Part shown: one piece after another, positions 47,322 to 56,452 of the stretch
Position numbering within the stretch: the first letter of the stretch is position 1
How the letters are laid out: each line of letters begins with the position of its first letter
Notes under the pieces: model-generated
What the model saw: the letters and a program-made list of their open reading frames with translations, nothing else
Database searches by the model: none
Told to the model about the DNA's origin: nothing
Translations under genes and position numbers: made by a program
Origin: Bryobacterales bacterium
GTDB lineage: Bacteria; Acidobacteriota; Terriglobia; Bryobacterales; UBA6623
DNA length: 64,000 bases
Assembly (NCBI GenBank): GCA_026713545.1
Contig: JAPOOG010000083.1
Location: 62,001-126,000 of the forward strand
Direction: 5' to 3'

Positions 47322-50089
47322 GCACGCCTCGAAAACTAGCGATCTGCTTGCTGCTGGTCGTCGTCAGCGCGGGCTGGATCTGGGCGTTTCCGGAGGCAAG
47401 TATCTTCTTCGTCGGCACGGTGCTGCTGCATGTGGTGCTCGGCGTGGTGCTCGTCGGCGCGGCGTTCCGCCATTGGCGGTCCGGATGGATGGCGTTGCTT
47501 CGACGAGATGCGAAGTTCGCGCTCGCCGCTTTGGCGGCCTCGGCTCTGTTCGGCCTGGTCCTCGGATATGTCGGTGCGACGCGGCCGAACCAGTGGATTG
47601 TTCAGAGCCACGGCGCGGCAGGATTCCTGGGCGTAGCGCTGTTGACTGGGTGGGCGGTCCGTCATGCCAGGGCATTTGCGCCGTGGATCGGCGGGGCGGG
47701 CGTGCTGGCGCTGTGCCTTCCAATCTACGTGGCGCTTCGGAGTCACTGGTTCCCGACGCCCCAGGACCGCATCGTGAACCCTTTGGAAGCTCCCGAGTCG
47801 ATGGAGTACGAGGGCGGCGGTGTGGGAAGCCCTTTCTTCCCTTCGGCCTCGCGAACCAATACGGGCGGCTACATCCCGTCGGATTTCTTCCTTGATTCGA
47901 AACTCTGCGGTGAGTGCCACAAGGACGTTTACGAGCAGTGGAACGAATCGATGCACCACTTCTCGTCGTTCAACAACCAGTTCTATCGCAAGTCCATCGA
48001 GTACATGCAGGAGACCGCCGGCATCGAAGCTTCGAAGTGGTGCGCGGGATGCCATGACCACGCGATGTTCTTCAACGGCCGGTTCGAGAACCCCGCCATA
48101 GGGCAGATCGACACGCCGGAAGCGCAGGCCGGGCTGGGGTGCGTTTCGTGCCATTCGATTTCGAGCGTCGCGGACACGATGGGCAACGGCGGGTTCACGA
48201 TCGAGTATCCGGCCCTGCATCCGTTGATGGCGAGCAAGAATCCCGTCATTCGCGCAATCGACAGATACGTCATCAACACCGCGCCGGCCGCCCACCGCCG
48301 AACCTTCATGAAGCCGTTCATGCGGCAGGATCGCTCCGAGTTTTGTTCGTCTTGCCACAAGGTGCATCTTGACGTGCCGGTGAACAACTACCGCTGGATT
48401 CGCGGCTTCAACGAATACGATTCGTGGCAGGCAAGCGGTGTCTCGGGGCAGGGAGCGCGGTCGTTCTACTATCCGGCGGAGTCGGCGGACTGTTCGGATT
48501 GCCACATGCCGCTCGTCGAATCGGATGATCCGGGCAACCTCGACGGCTACGTGCACTCGCATCGCTTTCCGGCCGCCAACACCGCTGTGCCCTACGTGAA
48601 CGGGCATGAAGAGCAGCTTCGGACCACACGGGAATTTCTGGAAGGCTCCGTGACCGTGGACATCTTTGCGATGGCTCCGGCCGCGGACCTCGGCGGGCTC
48701 GAAATGCGCCGCACGAGTTCGGATGAGCCGATGCTCGCGACCTCTTTCGCTGTCGGTGAAGAAAGCGCGGCGATGGGAGCGGCCGCCGTACTCCGCGAAG
48801 TCGGCGAGACGGCTGCTCCGCTCGACCGCACGCAGGCGAGGGTCGCGCCGGGCGATGTTGTTCGCATTGACGTCGTCGTTCGTACGCGTACGGTGGGCCA
48901 CTTCTTCCCGGGCGGTACGGTGGACTCGTTCGATGTGTGGCTCGAGCTGTCGGCCAAGGACGCCGGCGGGAAGCCGTTTTTCTGGAGCGGCTGGATCGAG
49001 GACGACGGCCAGGGCCCCGTCGAGGATGGCGCGCATTTCTATCGAGCCTGGCTTCTCGACGAGCATGGCAACCCGATCAACAAGCGAAACGCCTTCCATA
49101 TGAGGAGCGCTCTGTACGTCAGGCAGATTCCCCCCGGCGCGGCCGACGTAGCCCATTTCCGGTTGCGGGTCCCCGAAGATGCCGAAGGACCGATCGAGCT
49201 CCACGCCAAGCTGAACTATCGGAAGTTCTCCCACTTCTACACCTCGTTTTCTTATGCCGGGCAGCCGAAGGCCGACGGCGCGGCGTTCACGAAGGACTAC
49301 GACGACCGCGAGTTCACCTTCGATCCGGCGGACATTCCGGGCAATGTTGCGGGTGATATCCGCGATCGAGTCCCGGATCTTCCCGTGATCGTGATCGCCG
49401 AGGATCGGAAGACGATCGGGGTTGGCGACGGTGCACCTTCCTGGGGACCGGTGGTCCGTGAGGAGGACTATGAGCGCTGGAACGACTACGGGATCGGGTT
49501 GCTCCTTCAGGGAGACCTGAAAGGCGCCGAATACTCCTTCGAGCGGGTGACGGAAGCGCGTCCGGACTTCGCGGACGGTTGGCTGAACGTGGCGCGTTCA
49601 TTGATTCGCGAAGGACGTACCGACGAAGCGGCCGGCTACCTCGAGCGAGCGCGGGAGATCGACGACAGCCTCGGCAGAATTCATTTCTTCCGGGCCGCCG
49701 TAGCTCGGGCGGACGGGGACTATGACACGGCGATCGAGGCGTTGGAGCGCGTGTTGGAGGCCTACCCCCGGGACCGCGTGGCGCTGAATCAGTACGCCGT
49801 CGTGCTGCGGCTGCAACGGCGCTACGAGGAAGCTCTGGAGATTCTCGACCGCGTCGCCCTCATCGATCCCGAAGACCTGCAAATGTACTACACGCGCATG
49901 CTCTGCTACCGCGGCCTCGGCGATGAGGAATCCGCCGGGCGCGCCGAGGCGCGCTTCTTGCGCTTCAAGGCCGATGAGTCGGCGCAAACGATCACCGCGT
50001 CGCGCCGCCGCCAAAGCGCGGAAGACAACAACGAGCGACAGGCAATCCACGAGCACGTCTCCGTGCCCGGCGATTGGCCGGGAGAGTGA
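47318..50089 (+). CDS. Pentaheme membrane cytochrome c with C-terminal TPRs
   Basis: A 923-residue protein that starts at an ATGA overlap (ATG 47318) with the preceding gene. About 150 residues of hydrophobic helices at the N-terminus (for example LAICLLLVVVSAGWIWAF and FVGTVLLHVVLGVVLVGAAF) anchor it. Five CxxCH sites follow: CGECH, CAGCH, CVSCH, CSSCH and CSDCH, in a multiheme layout seen in cytochromes of the c554 type. A beta-rich region comes next, and the C-terminal part (about 730-880) has TPRs (WLNVARSLIREGRTDEAAG). It would move electrons across or along the inner membrane. Co-expression with the CRTAC1-like protein suggests one complex; donor and acceptor are unknown. Confidence 0.85.
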   Translation: MSTPRKLAICLLLVVVSAGWIWAFPEASIFFVGTVLLHVVLGVVLVGAAFRHWRSGWMALLRRDAKFALAALAASALFGLVLGYVGATRPNQWIVQSHGAAGFLGVALLTGWAVRHARAFAPWIGGAGVLALCLPIYVALRSHWFPTPQDRIVNPLEAPESMEYEGGGVGSPFFPSASRTNTGGYIPSDFFLDSKLCGECHKDVYEQWNESMHHFSSFNNQFYRKSIEYMQETAGIEASKWCAGCHDHAMFFNGRFENPAIGQIDTPEAQAGLGCVSCHSISSVADTMGNGGFTIEYPALHPLMASKNPVIRAIDRYVINTAPAAHRRTFMKPFMRQDRSEFCSSCHKVHLDVPVNNYRWIRGFNEYDSWQASGVSGQGARSFYYPAESADCSDCHMPLVESDDPGNLDGYVHSHRFPAANTAVPYVNGHEEQLRTTREFLEGSVTVDIFAMAPAADLGGLEMRRTSSDEPMLATSFAVGEESAAMGAAAVLREVGETAAPLDRTQARVAPGDVVRIDVVVRTRTVGHFFPGGTVDSFDVWLELSAKDAGGKPFFWSGWIEDDGQGPVEDGAHFYRAWLLDEHGNPINKRNAFHMRSALYVRQIPPGAADVAHFRLRVPEDAEGPIELHAKLNYRKFSHFYTSFSYAGQPKADGAAFTKDYDDREFTFDPADIPGNVAGDIRDRVPDLPVIVIAEDRKTIGVGDGAPSWGPVVREEDYERWNDYGIGLLLQGDLKGAEYSFERVTEARPDFADGWLNVARSLIREGRTDEAAGYLERAREIDDSLGRIHFFRAAVARADGDYDTAIEALERVLEAYPRDRVALNQYAVVLRLQRRYEEALEILDRVALIDPEDLQMYYTRMLCYRGLGDEESAGRAEARFLRFKADESAQTITASRRRQSAEDNNERQAIHEHVSVPGDWPGE

Positions 50090-50334
50090 CCGGACCGCCC
50101 GGTATGCCTCTGACCACTCTCAACGCATCCAAGTCAAGAAAGAGAATACGAACGGACCGGCTACGAGTAAGAATTCGCAGGGCGGCCGCTCCACGGACTC
50201 TCGTAAGACGATAGGAATACTCGATTTCTCGAATTCATGCGCAAATCTCTTCTTTGCCACAGGCTTGGTCCAGCCTTGCTCGCTTCACTTGATGTCGCCA
50301 TACGGTGAGAAAAGCAGGCGGGGGTTCTACGTCT

Positions 50335-51435
50335 TCAGATCAATCGGCGGTCGAAGGTTACGGATTTGATGAGCGCGAATACGGGAGTTCCCTTCGTGAG
50401 CCCCAGGTCTTCTACGGCGGCTCTTGTCAACCTCGCTCGGAATCGGGTGGTTCTCAGGGCGACATAGACTTCGGTGAAAGCGGTGTCGGGCTCGGGGGTG
50501 ATGTCGTCCACGGCGCCGGGGAGGATGTTGCGGATGCTGATGCCTTCGGGCCGCCGGGTGGCCAGGGCGACGTCGCGGGCCCGGATGCGGAGGCGGATGG
50601 TGTCGCCGGGCTTGAGCTGGCCGACCATCGGCATTTTAAGCGTCTCGCCGTCGAGGTCGAGATGGGTGAGCGCGAGGCGCTTGTCTTGTCCGGTGACACG
50701 GGCCTCGACCAGGACGCCGGCTTCGAAGCGGCCGGTGATGGGCTGGAGGTCGAGGCGTTCGACGATCGCGGCGGCGGGGCCGTAGGCTTGCGGGCGGCCG
50801 TCCGCCAGGACGAGCACGCGATCGGCAAGCCGGACGACTTCTTCCAGGGCATGGCTGACGTAGATGGTCGGGATGCCGAAGCGCTTCGGGATCTCTTCCA
50901 GGTAGGGCAGGATGTCGGCTTTGCGTTCGAGGTCGAGGGCGGAGAGGGGCTCGTCGAGCAGGAGCAGCTTGGGGCGGGTCAGGAGCGTCCGTGCGAGGGC
51001 GACGCGTTGGCGCTCTCCCCCGGAGAGCGAACCGATGCGCCGGTCCAGTAGCGGCCGAAGGTCGAGGGCGGCGATGACGTCGCCGCGGTTGAAGCCGGCG
51101 GCGCGGGTTCGGCTGCGCTTGTCGGCAAAAGCGAGATTGCCGGCGACGCCAAGATGCCCGAAGAGGCGCGCGTCCTGGAACATGAAGCCGACGGGCCGGC
51201 GGTGCGCGGGGACGTTGACTCGGGCCTCGCTGTCGAACCAGACTTCGCCGCCGAGGGCGATGCGTCCGGCGCGCGGCGCCTCGAAGCCGGCGATTGTCCG
51301 GAGGAGCGTGCTCTTGCCGCCGCCGCTCGGTCCGAAGAGCGCGGTGACGCCGTCGAGGTGCAACTCTTCTGCGACTTCGAGGTCGAATCCGGGAAAGGAA
51401 AGCCGGACCCGGAGGGACAGCAACTCAGCCGACAT
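50335..51435 (-). CDS. modC: Molybdate ABC transporter ATP-binding protein
   Basis: A 366-residue ABC ATPase. Walker A is GPSGGGKST, the signature is LSGGERQRVALA and Walker B LLLLDEPLSALD. The C-terminal 130 residues form a TOBE/Mop-type domain, usual in ModC and involved in regulation by bound molybdate. ATG 51435 is used (MSAELLSLRV); an upstream in-frame start would extend into modB. It overlaps the modB end by 11 bases, giving translational coupling. The complex imports molybdate for molybdenum cofactor. Confidence 0.95.
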   Translation of the reverse strand: MSAELLSLRVRLSFPGFDLEVAEELHLDGVTALFGPSGGGKSTLLRTIAGFEAPRAGRIALGGEVWFDSEARVNVPAHRRPVGFMFQDARLFGHLGVAGNLAFADKRSRTRAAGFNRGDVIAALDLRPLLDRRIGSLSGGERQRVALARTLLTRPKLLLLDEPLSALDLERKADILPYLEEIPKRFGIPTIYVSHALEEVVRLADRVLVLADGRPQAYGPAAAIVERLDLQPITGRFEAGVLVEARVTGQDKRLALTHLDLDGETLKMPMVGQLKPGDTIRLRIRARDVALATRRPEGISIRNILPGAVDDITPEPDTAFTEVYVALRTTRFRARLTRAAVEDLGLTKGTPVFALIKSVTFDRRLI

Positions 51436-52096
51436 GCACGGGGAACCTTCGATTGAACGTGTAGATGAGCAGCAGGACACAGAAAGAAAAAGCGACGAGG
51501 CCCGCCGAGAGGACGTGCGCCTCGGCATAGCGCAACGTCTCGACATGCTCGTAGATGGCGATCGAGATGACGCGGGTGCGTCCGGGGATGTTGCCGCCGA
51601 CCATCAGAACGACGCCGAATTCACCGATGGTGTGAGCGAAGGTGAGCACGGCCGCGGTGAGAAAGCCGCGGGCCGAAAGAGGTACGGCGACGTTGAGGAA
51701 GGCGTCGAGCGGCGAGGCGCGCAGGCTGGCGGCGGCTTCCATCGGCCCGCGGCCTACCGTTTCGAATGCGCTCTGAAGCGGCTGCACCATGAAGGGCAGT
51801 GAATAGAAGATGGAGGCGACGACCAGACCGCTGAAGGAAAAGGTGAGGGCGTCGCCGGTAACATCGACCCAGAGACCGCCCAGGAAAGACGCGGGGCTGA
51901 GGATGACGAGCAGGTAGAAGCCGAGCACGGTGGGCGGCAGGACGAGCGGCAGCGCCGTGATTGCCTCGACGGCGGGCTTGAGGCGCGAGGTCGTTGTGGC
52001 GAGCCACCAGGAGATGGGCGTCCCCAGGACGAGCAGGATGGCGGTGGTGACGAGCGCCAGATGGAGCGTGAGCCAGAGAGGTCCGAGGTCGGGCAT
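51425..52096 (-). CDS. modB: Molybdate ABC transporter permease
   Basis: A 223-residue inner-membrane protein with the usual five or six helices and the binding-protein-dependent loop EAAASLRASPLDAFLNVAVPL (EAA motif), which contacts the ATPase. The pattern VILMVGGNIPGRTRVISIAIYE is typical of ModB/CysT-type permeases (here VVLMVGGNIPGRT). It lies 3 bases past the modA stop and overlaps modC by 11 bases. Confidence 0.95.
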   Translation of the reverse strand: MPDLGPLWLTLHLALVTTAILLVLGTPISWWLATTTSRLKPAVEAITALPLVLPPTVLGFYLLVILSPASFLGGLWVDVTGDALTFSFSGLVVASIFYSLPFMVQPLQSAFETVGRGPMEAAASLRASPLDAFLNVAVPLSARGFLTAAVLTFAHTIGEFGVVLMVGGNIPGRTRVISIAIYEHVETLRYAEAHVLSAGLVAFSFCVLLLIYTFNRRFPVHVG

Positions 52097-52099
52097 GGA

Positions 52100-52882
52100 T
52101 CAGTCCACGGCGTAGCCGAAACTTTCGATGACGCCGCGGGATTCCTTCGACTTCAGGTAGTCGAGAAAGGCATGCGCGGCGGGGTTGTCGCTGCCTCGGT
52201 TGAGCAGCACGGCGTCCTGGCGGATCGGAGTGTAGAAGTGTTGAGGTACATCCCATCGGCTGCCCTTCTGTCGATTCCGGGGGCTGAGGACATGGGACAG
52301 CGCGACGAAGCCGATGTCGGCGTTGCCGGTGGCGACCAGGGCGTGCGCCTGGCCGATGTTTTCGCCCATGACGATGCGGTGGCGGAGGGTGTCGAAAAGG
52401 CCGAGGGCTTTCAGTGTTTCGCGGGCGGCTGCGCCGTAAGGGGCTAGGTCGGGGTTGGCGATGGCGAGCTTGTCGAATGCGCCGGCCCGGAGGATTGCGG
52501 GGCCGGCGGTGGAAATGCATTTGGGGTCGGAGTTCCAGAGCGTGAGACGTCCGATGGCATAGGTGAAACGGGACCCGGCGACGGCCTGGGATTCGGTTTC
52601 GAGCAGTCGAGGGCGGTGCTGATCGGCAGCCAGAAGGATATCGAAAGGGGCGCCGTGGCGGATTTGGGCGTACAGTTTGCCGGTGGAGCCGGTGGTGATG
52701 GTGAGGGTATGCTCGCTTGTATCCTCGAAGTGGGTTGCCAGGTGTTCGACCGCTTCGGAGAAATTGGCGGCGACGGCGACGAGGGCATCCCCGGCGTATG
52801 CGGAGGAGGAGAGGAATGCTCCCACTAGAGCGGCCAGGGCTGTCAGACCAGGCAAGCGTCCTTTTGGCAAGCTGATAAGCAC
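52100..52882 (-). CDS. modA: Molybdate-binding periplasmic protein
   Basis: A 260-residue ModA. The GTG 52882 start gives a normal signal sequence (VLISLPKGRLPGLTALAALV, cleavage after AYA), as the upstream frame adds about 39 residues of unlikely sequence. The mature part begins GDALVAVAANFSEAVEHLA. Residues that make the molybdate site are visible in the family pattern: AANFSEA, TGSTGKLYAQI and NPDLAPYGAAA. The end is YAVD. First gene of the modABC operon; the region 52883-53144 ahead of it must hold the promoter, but I see no clear box. Confidence 0.93.
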   Translation of the reverse strand: MLISLPKGRLPGLTALAALVGAFLSSSAYAGDALVAVAANFSEAVEHLATHFEDTSEHTLTITTGSTGKLYAQIRHGAPFDILLAADQHRPRLLETESQAVAGSRFTYAIGRLTLWNSDPKCISTAGPAILRAGAFDKLAIANPDLAPYGAAARETLKALGLFDTLRHRIVMGENIGQAHALVATGNADIGFVALSHVLSPRNRQKGSRWDVPQHFYTPIRQDAVLLNRGSDNPAAHAFLDYLKSKESRGVIESFGYAVD

Positions 52883-53144
52883 TACGGTTTTCCCAGCGTA
52901 ACACCGGCGGAGAGTGAGGCAGAGCCGGACGGAAGCGAAGACCATTCCGGTCGTCCGGGGCTGCGGGTGGGCCGTCGCGTGTCCGTGGACTTTCCTCAAA
53001 TAGCGGTGTTGCTCGGACTACGGCTCTGGCGGATCGTAATTCTCTACGGGCAGACTTTGGTCCGACCCGGCCACGTTCCCGCTAGGATCGCCGGGCGTCT
53101 TGGGATAGAATGGCGCTTAAGCTGGTTGTGCAGGAGGTGTTCTG

Positions 53145-53711
53145 ATGGACAAACAGTACCGCCCGATGGTTGATTTCTTGTTGGCCGAAGGCACGGACAA
53201 GGTGCCGCACTCCAGCACGAATTTTTTGGCGCATCTCATCGGGGTCTACACGGATCTGGGAAAGTGGGGTTGCCACGAAGCTGTCTGTCGGGCCGGAATG
53301 TTCCATTCCATCTATGGAACCGAGCCCTTTCAGGACTTCAAGCTGGGGTTGGAGCGGCGCGGGGAAGTGCGGGAGTTGATCGGAGAGCGCGCCGAAGGCC
53401 TCGCCTACCTGAACAGCGCGATGACGCGCACGACCTTTGACGAGACGGTTGAGAAGGGTTCAGGTCCGCATTCGATGATCGACCGATTCACGGGAAAGCG
53501 CGTTACGTTCTCGTCGCAAGAGTTCGAAGACCTGCTGAACGTCCACTTGTGCGACTGGCTCGAGCAAGTCGAGCGCTATGGGGAATGGGATAGCCGGCGA
53601 GCGGCGTTCCGCCGGATCGCCGAGAGGCTGGGCGGCGTTGCGCTGGATTCCTACGACGAGGTCTTCGCGCGCGAGCCTCGCGCTTCCATGTCCGCGCCTG
53701 CCACGGGGTAA
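53145..53711 (+). CDS. DUF6817-like protein
   Basis: A 188-residue cytosolic protein. ATG 53145 has AGGAGGT six bases upstream, one of the best ribosome binding sites in the window. The pattern HLIGVYTDLGKWGCHEAVCRAGMFHSIYGTE, with paired His residues, resembles DUF6817 and related HD-like helical folds, which points to a metal-dependent hydrolase-like fold. No enzymatic activity is known. It lies divergent from modA and convergent with the WYL regulator. Confidence 0.7.
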   Translation: MDKQYRPMVDFLLAEGTDKVPHSSTNFLAHLIGVYTDLGKWGCHEAVCRAGMFHSIYGTEPFQDFKLGLERRGEVRELIGERAEGLAYLNSAMTRTTFDETVEKGSGPHSMIDRFTGKRVTFSSQEFEDLLNVHLCDWLEQVERYGEWDSRRAAFRRIAERLGGVALDSYDEVFAREPRASMSAPATG

Positions 53712-53814
53712 TGCGATAAGGGACTGCCCGATTCTTCAACGTGACCCGGTGCTTGAGGCGCCAACAGTCGTCGCGCAACCTCCAGTCGAGAAGCACTGCT
53801 ATCGAGCTTCGAAG

Positions 53815-54828
53815 TCAGGATCGGGTCTCTTGATCGGGACACTCGGCGTGGTGGTGAGCCGTGAGCGAGGCGCACATTTCGGCCAGCCGTCGGCGAAGGG
53901 CGGCTGGCCGTTCGACCGTGACGCCCTCTCCCCAGGTCACCAGGTGCCAACACATTTCCTGCATTCCGCCGGCCTTGAAGCGCACCGTAAGCGAACCGTC
54001 GTCGTTCTCGACAGCGGTCTGGCCGGGATGGAACTGAAATGCCTTCGCGTCCGGCGCGGCGTCGGCATCGAAGCGAAGCGCCACTTCGACGGGTTCCTCC
54101 TGAAAGGTGCCGAACGAGCGCTCGGCGTAGCTCCGTAAGTCGAAGGCCGGGTCGCGCTCGAACGCTTCATCTGTGATTCGTGCTTCGCTCACCTTCGCAA
54201 GCCGCCAGAGCCTTGTATCGTCTGCCCAGTCTGTCCGTCCCACCAGGAACGCGCGGTTGCCGTAGAGTACACCGTAGGGCCTGACGCGATGGCGGCTGCG
54301 CTGTCCCGTTGTCCGCGAGAGATAGTCGAACTCGATCGTGCGGCGCGTCGTGATGGCGTCGCGCACGAGCGTAAGCAGGCCTTCTTCGAGATTTTGCTTC
54401 GGACCGGGACGCATCGCGAGTCCTTCCACTTCCATGAGCGCCCCCAGGGCGGCTTCGAGTTCCTCGGGGGAGGGTCGGCGCGCTACGGCGCGCAGCTTGA
54501 CGGCAAGGCCGCGAAGCCTGTCGGCACGTTCGACGAGGCCGGTGCGTTCAAGATGCCCGGCCGCCGATTCGAGTTCCACCAACTCCTCGGCGGAGAAGTG
54601 GATGAATTGCCGCAAGGGGGAAGACTGAAGGCGCCAGTGGATGCGCCGGTCTCCGGTCTCGACGGTCTCCAGTGGCCCGAAAACCGCCTCGACGGCATCG
54701 CGCATCCGCTCCGCCGTGCGCCGGCTGACGGAGAAACGATCCTGGATGTCGGTGAGGGTCACTCCGCCTCGCATCCCCTGAAGGCGAATGGCCAGTGACA
54801 AAATATCCTTGACCCGATCAAACCGCAT
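53815..54828 (-). CDS. WYL-domain transcriptional regulator
   Basis: A 337-residue regulator. The N-terminal helix-turn-helix occupies about residues 5-60 (GGVTLTDIQDRFSVSRRTAER). The central WYL domain carries TIEFDYLSRTTGQRSRHRVRPYGVLYGNRAFLVGR at about 165-200, where FLVG replaces the usual WYL-type tryptophan stretch. The C-terminal WCX part (about 240-320) follows. WYL proteins sense nucleic-acid or nucleotide ligands and often control defence genes. It lies 181 bases downstream, on the same strand, of a nuclease/AAA+ operon, so it may regulate it. Confidence 0.87.
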   Translation of the reverse strand: MRFDRVKDILSLAIRLQGMRGGVTLTDIQDRFSVSRRTAERMRDAVEAVFGPLETVETGDRRIHWRLQSSPLRQFIHFSAEELVELESAAGHLERTGLVERADRLRGLAVKLRAVARRPSPEELEAALGALMEVEGLAMRPGPKQNLEEGLLTLVRDAITTRRTIEFDYLSRTTGQRSRHRVRPYGVLYGNRAFLVGRTDWADDTRLWRLAKVSEARITDEAFERDPAFDLRSYAERSFGTFQEEPVEVALRFDADAAPDAKAFQFHPGQTAVENDDGSLTVRFKAGGMQEMCWHLVTWGEGVTVERPAALRRRLAEMCASLTAHHHAECPDQETRS

Positions 54829-55009
54829 TCTGATGTCACCTCACGAGCGGCTCATCCCCACAACTATCCCGTGAATATCGGGGGACAGCGGCAATTGCCG
54901 CTTGGCATTGCAATACTCGGCTGAGCCGAAGAATGGCGAGTTTTACTCACACGCCGCTCGGATGAAAATGTGCGTAACGGACGGACCTGGTAATTGGAAG
55001 CAAATTTGA

Positions 55010-55612
55010 CTACTCCGCGCAGCTACGTTCCGCCAGCGATAATATTTGCTGTACCTCTTTGCGATTCCACCATACTTTCAGTAGATCAGTTATTTCATCC
55101 ACCATTCGCTCTCGGCTTTTAGACTTAAGTGCCCTTCTCAAGAACTTTTCGCTACTCCAGTTTCTCAGATCATCACTCAAATGATCCCAGTGTAGAGGTG
55201 TCTCAGAGTTCTCGCGCGACTTCCTTAATTCATTGAGTTCTTCCATGAGATCTTGGCGTTTTGAAATTTTTTCTGTTAGCTCCTTGGGGATATACAGCCA
55301 GATGTATACATCACTCCAGTTGCTTTTATCTGTTCGCAACTGAACACCTGTTTCATCAACGTTGACGCTTTTCGGCCAATCCTTGCTGCGGAGTATGAGC
55401 CGTGCTTGAGTAGCCGATATATCTTTGTTGTAAAATTCAATAATTTCGCAGTCTCCTTCGGAGAAACGCCTTTTGATGCCGTCTAGAACTTCTCTGATCA
55501 ATGTTTCCCGGACACGCGGCATGGCCTCTTCGACCCGGAAGGCTAGGTTGAGATGTTCTTCATTCTCCATGATGAAATTCGCCGTCTCATCAAGGATGAC
55601 GTCGGTTGACAT
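55010..55612 (-). CDS. Separate C-terminal half of a PD-(D/E)XK_4-type nuclease (probable)
   Basis: A 200-residue protein with no signal peptide. It begins MSTDVILDETANFIMENEEH, resembling the region that normally follows the catalytic domain in long PD-(D/E)XK_4 proteins. It starts 37 bases after the stop of the nuclease gene, and AAGGGAG lies 7 bases before ATG 55612. Joining the two frames needs a shift near 55660. So it is either a true second subunit or the tail of a broken gene. Local base composition is clearly more AT-rich than the surroundings, a sign of acquired DNA. Confidence 0.6.
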   Translation of the reverse strand: MSTDVILDETANFIMENEEHLNLAFRVEEAMPRVRETLIREVLDGIKRRFSEGDCEIIEFYNKDISATQARLILRSKDWPKSVNVDETGVQLRTDKSNWSDVYIWLYIPKELTEKISKRQDLMEELNELRKSRENSETPLHWDHLSDDLRNWSSEKFLRRALKSKSRERMVDEITDLLKVWWNRKEVQQILSLAERSCAE

Positions 55613-55649
55613 AGTATTGCTCCCTTGTGTTGGATGCTCGATGTGCCTG

Positions 55650-56435
55650 TCAAATAAAACGGCCTTCGGATATATATTCCAATAGGTCTCTCAATAACCA
55701 TCGCACTCGATCGGCCTCACACTGCTCCCAGCATTGGCGGACCCAGTTTTCGAGTGATGGAGACTCGTTGTCGGTCTCTTGGTAGGGGACGGTCAGACAG
55801 TGCTTTTTTTCGTCCGTGTCATCCGGTAGAGTTTTTGGACTGCTTGCGTCGCCGCTCCAATACAACATCCAGGCAGTTCCGTCTCCACTATGCCGCACCT
55901 TGTCCTGCAAGAATTTCAGGTAATCCTTGACTTGATCTTCCTGTTCCTCTGCCCGGGGTTTGTTCTCGATTCCGACCCAGTGGTTGTTTGGCATCTCCAA
56001 AACGATATCGATCCTTCGCAGCTTGTCCGTTGGATATTCAAGATGTACCTTGGCCTGGTGGATATCCGAAAGCGGAAACTCTCTGCGCAATGTCTCGTCC
56101 AGAGAGCGGTGAATCCCAACCAGAAACAAGCGAAGAAAACGTTCGCCTTGACCATGTCTGCCCGCCGGGTCAAGAAGGTCGGCGAATATGCGCGACAGAT
56201 CGGTTTCCCGCTCACGGAAGTACTCGAAAACGGAAAACTTTGTTGCGGCTATCCGATCCAGTTTCTCCTGAGCTCGCTTGGCGTATTTGGCCACCGGGCT
56301 GAGACCGGAAAAAAATCTCCTCAGCCCGTTCCCGTGGTCTTCGACGGCATCTTCTATCTCCCGGTCAAGACCATCAAAAAAGCCCTTTAGACGGGTTTTG
56401 TGGTCTTCAGTAGTAGTTTCCGTCTGATGTAGCAT
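55650..56435 (-). CDS. PD-(D/E)XK nuclease domain protein
   Basis: A 261-residue protein that carries the PD-(D/E)XK_4 catalytic core. The active-site residues are D143 in RRIDIVLE and E157-x-K159 in VGIENKP; the upstream KFSVFEYFRERETDLSRIFADLL block is family-specific. ATG 56435 is chosen, with AGGAG 8 bases upstream. An in-frame TTG three bases earlier is possible. It follows the AAA+ gene by 17 bases and is in the same operon. The family occurs in restriction-like and defence loci; here the AT-rich composition points to horizontal transfer. Confidence 0.85.
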   Translation of the reverse strand: MLHQTETTTEDHKTRLKGFFDGLDREIEDAVEDHGNGLRRFFSGLSPVAKYAKRAQEKLDRIAATKFSVFEYFRERETDLSRIFADLLDPAGRHGQGERFLRLFLVGIHRSLDETLRREFPLSDIHQAKVHLEYPTDKLRRIDIVLEMPNNHWVGIENKPRAEEQEDQVKDYLKFLQDKVRHSGDGTAWMLYWSGDASSPKTLPDDTDEKKHCLTVPYQETDNESPSLENWVRQCWEQCEADRVRWLLRDLLEYISEGRFI

Positions 56436-56452
56436 CAATCAAACTCCTGTTC

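Noticed and set aside
47336-49234. 632-codon open frame on the minus strand
   Set aside because: It runs opposite the pentaheme cytochrome and has an Arg/His/Val-rich shadow composition without motifs.
52883-53144. Moco riboswitch upstream of modA
   Set aside because: I could not identify the conserved hairpins or sequence blocks by eye; a covariance search would be needed.
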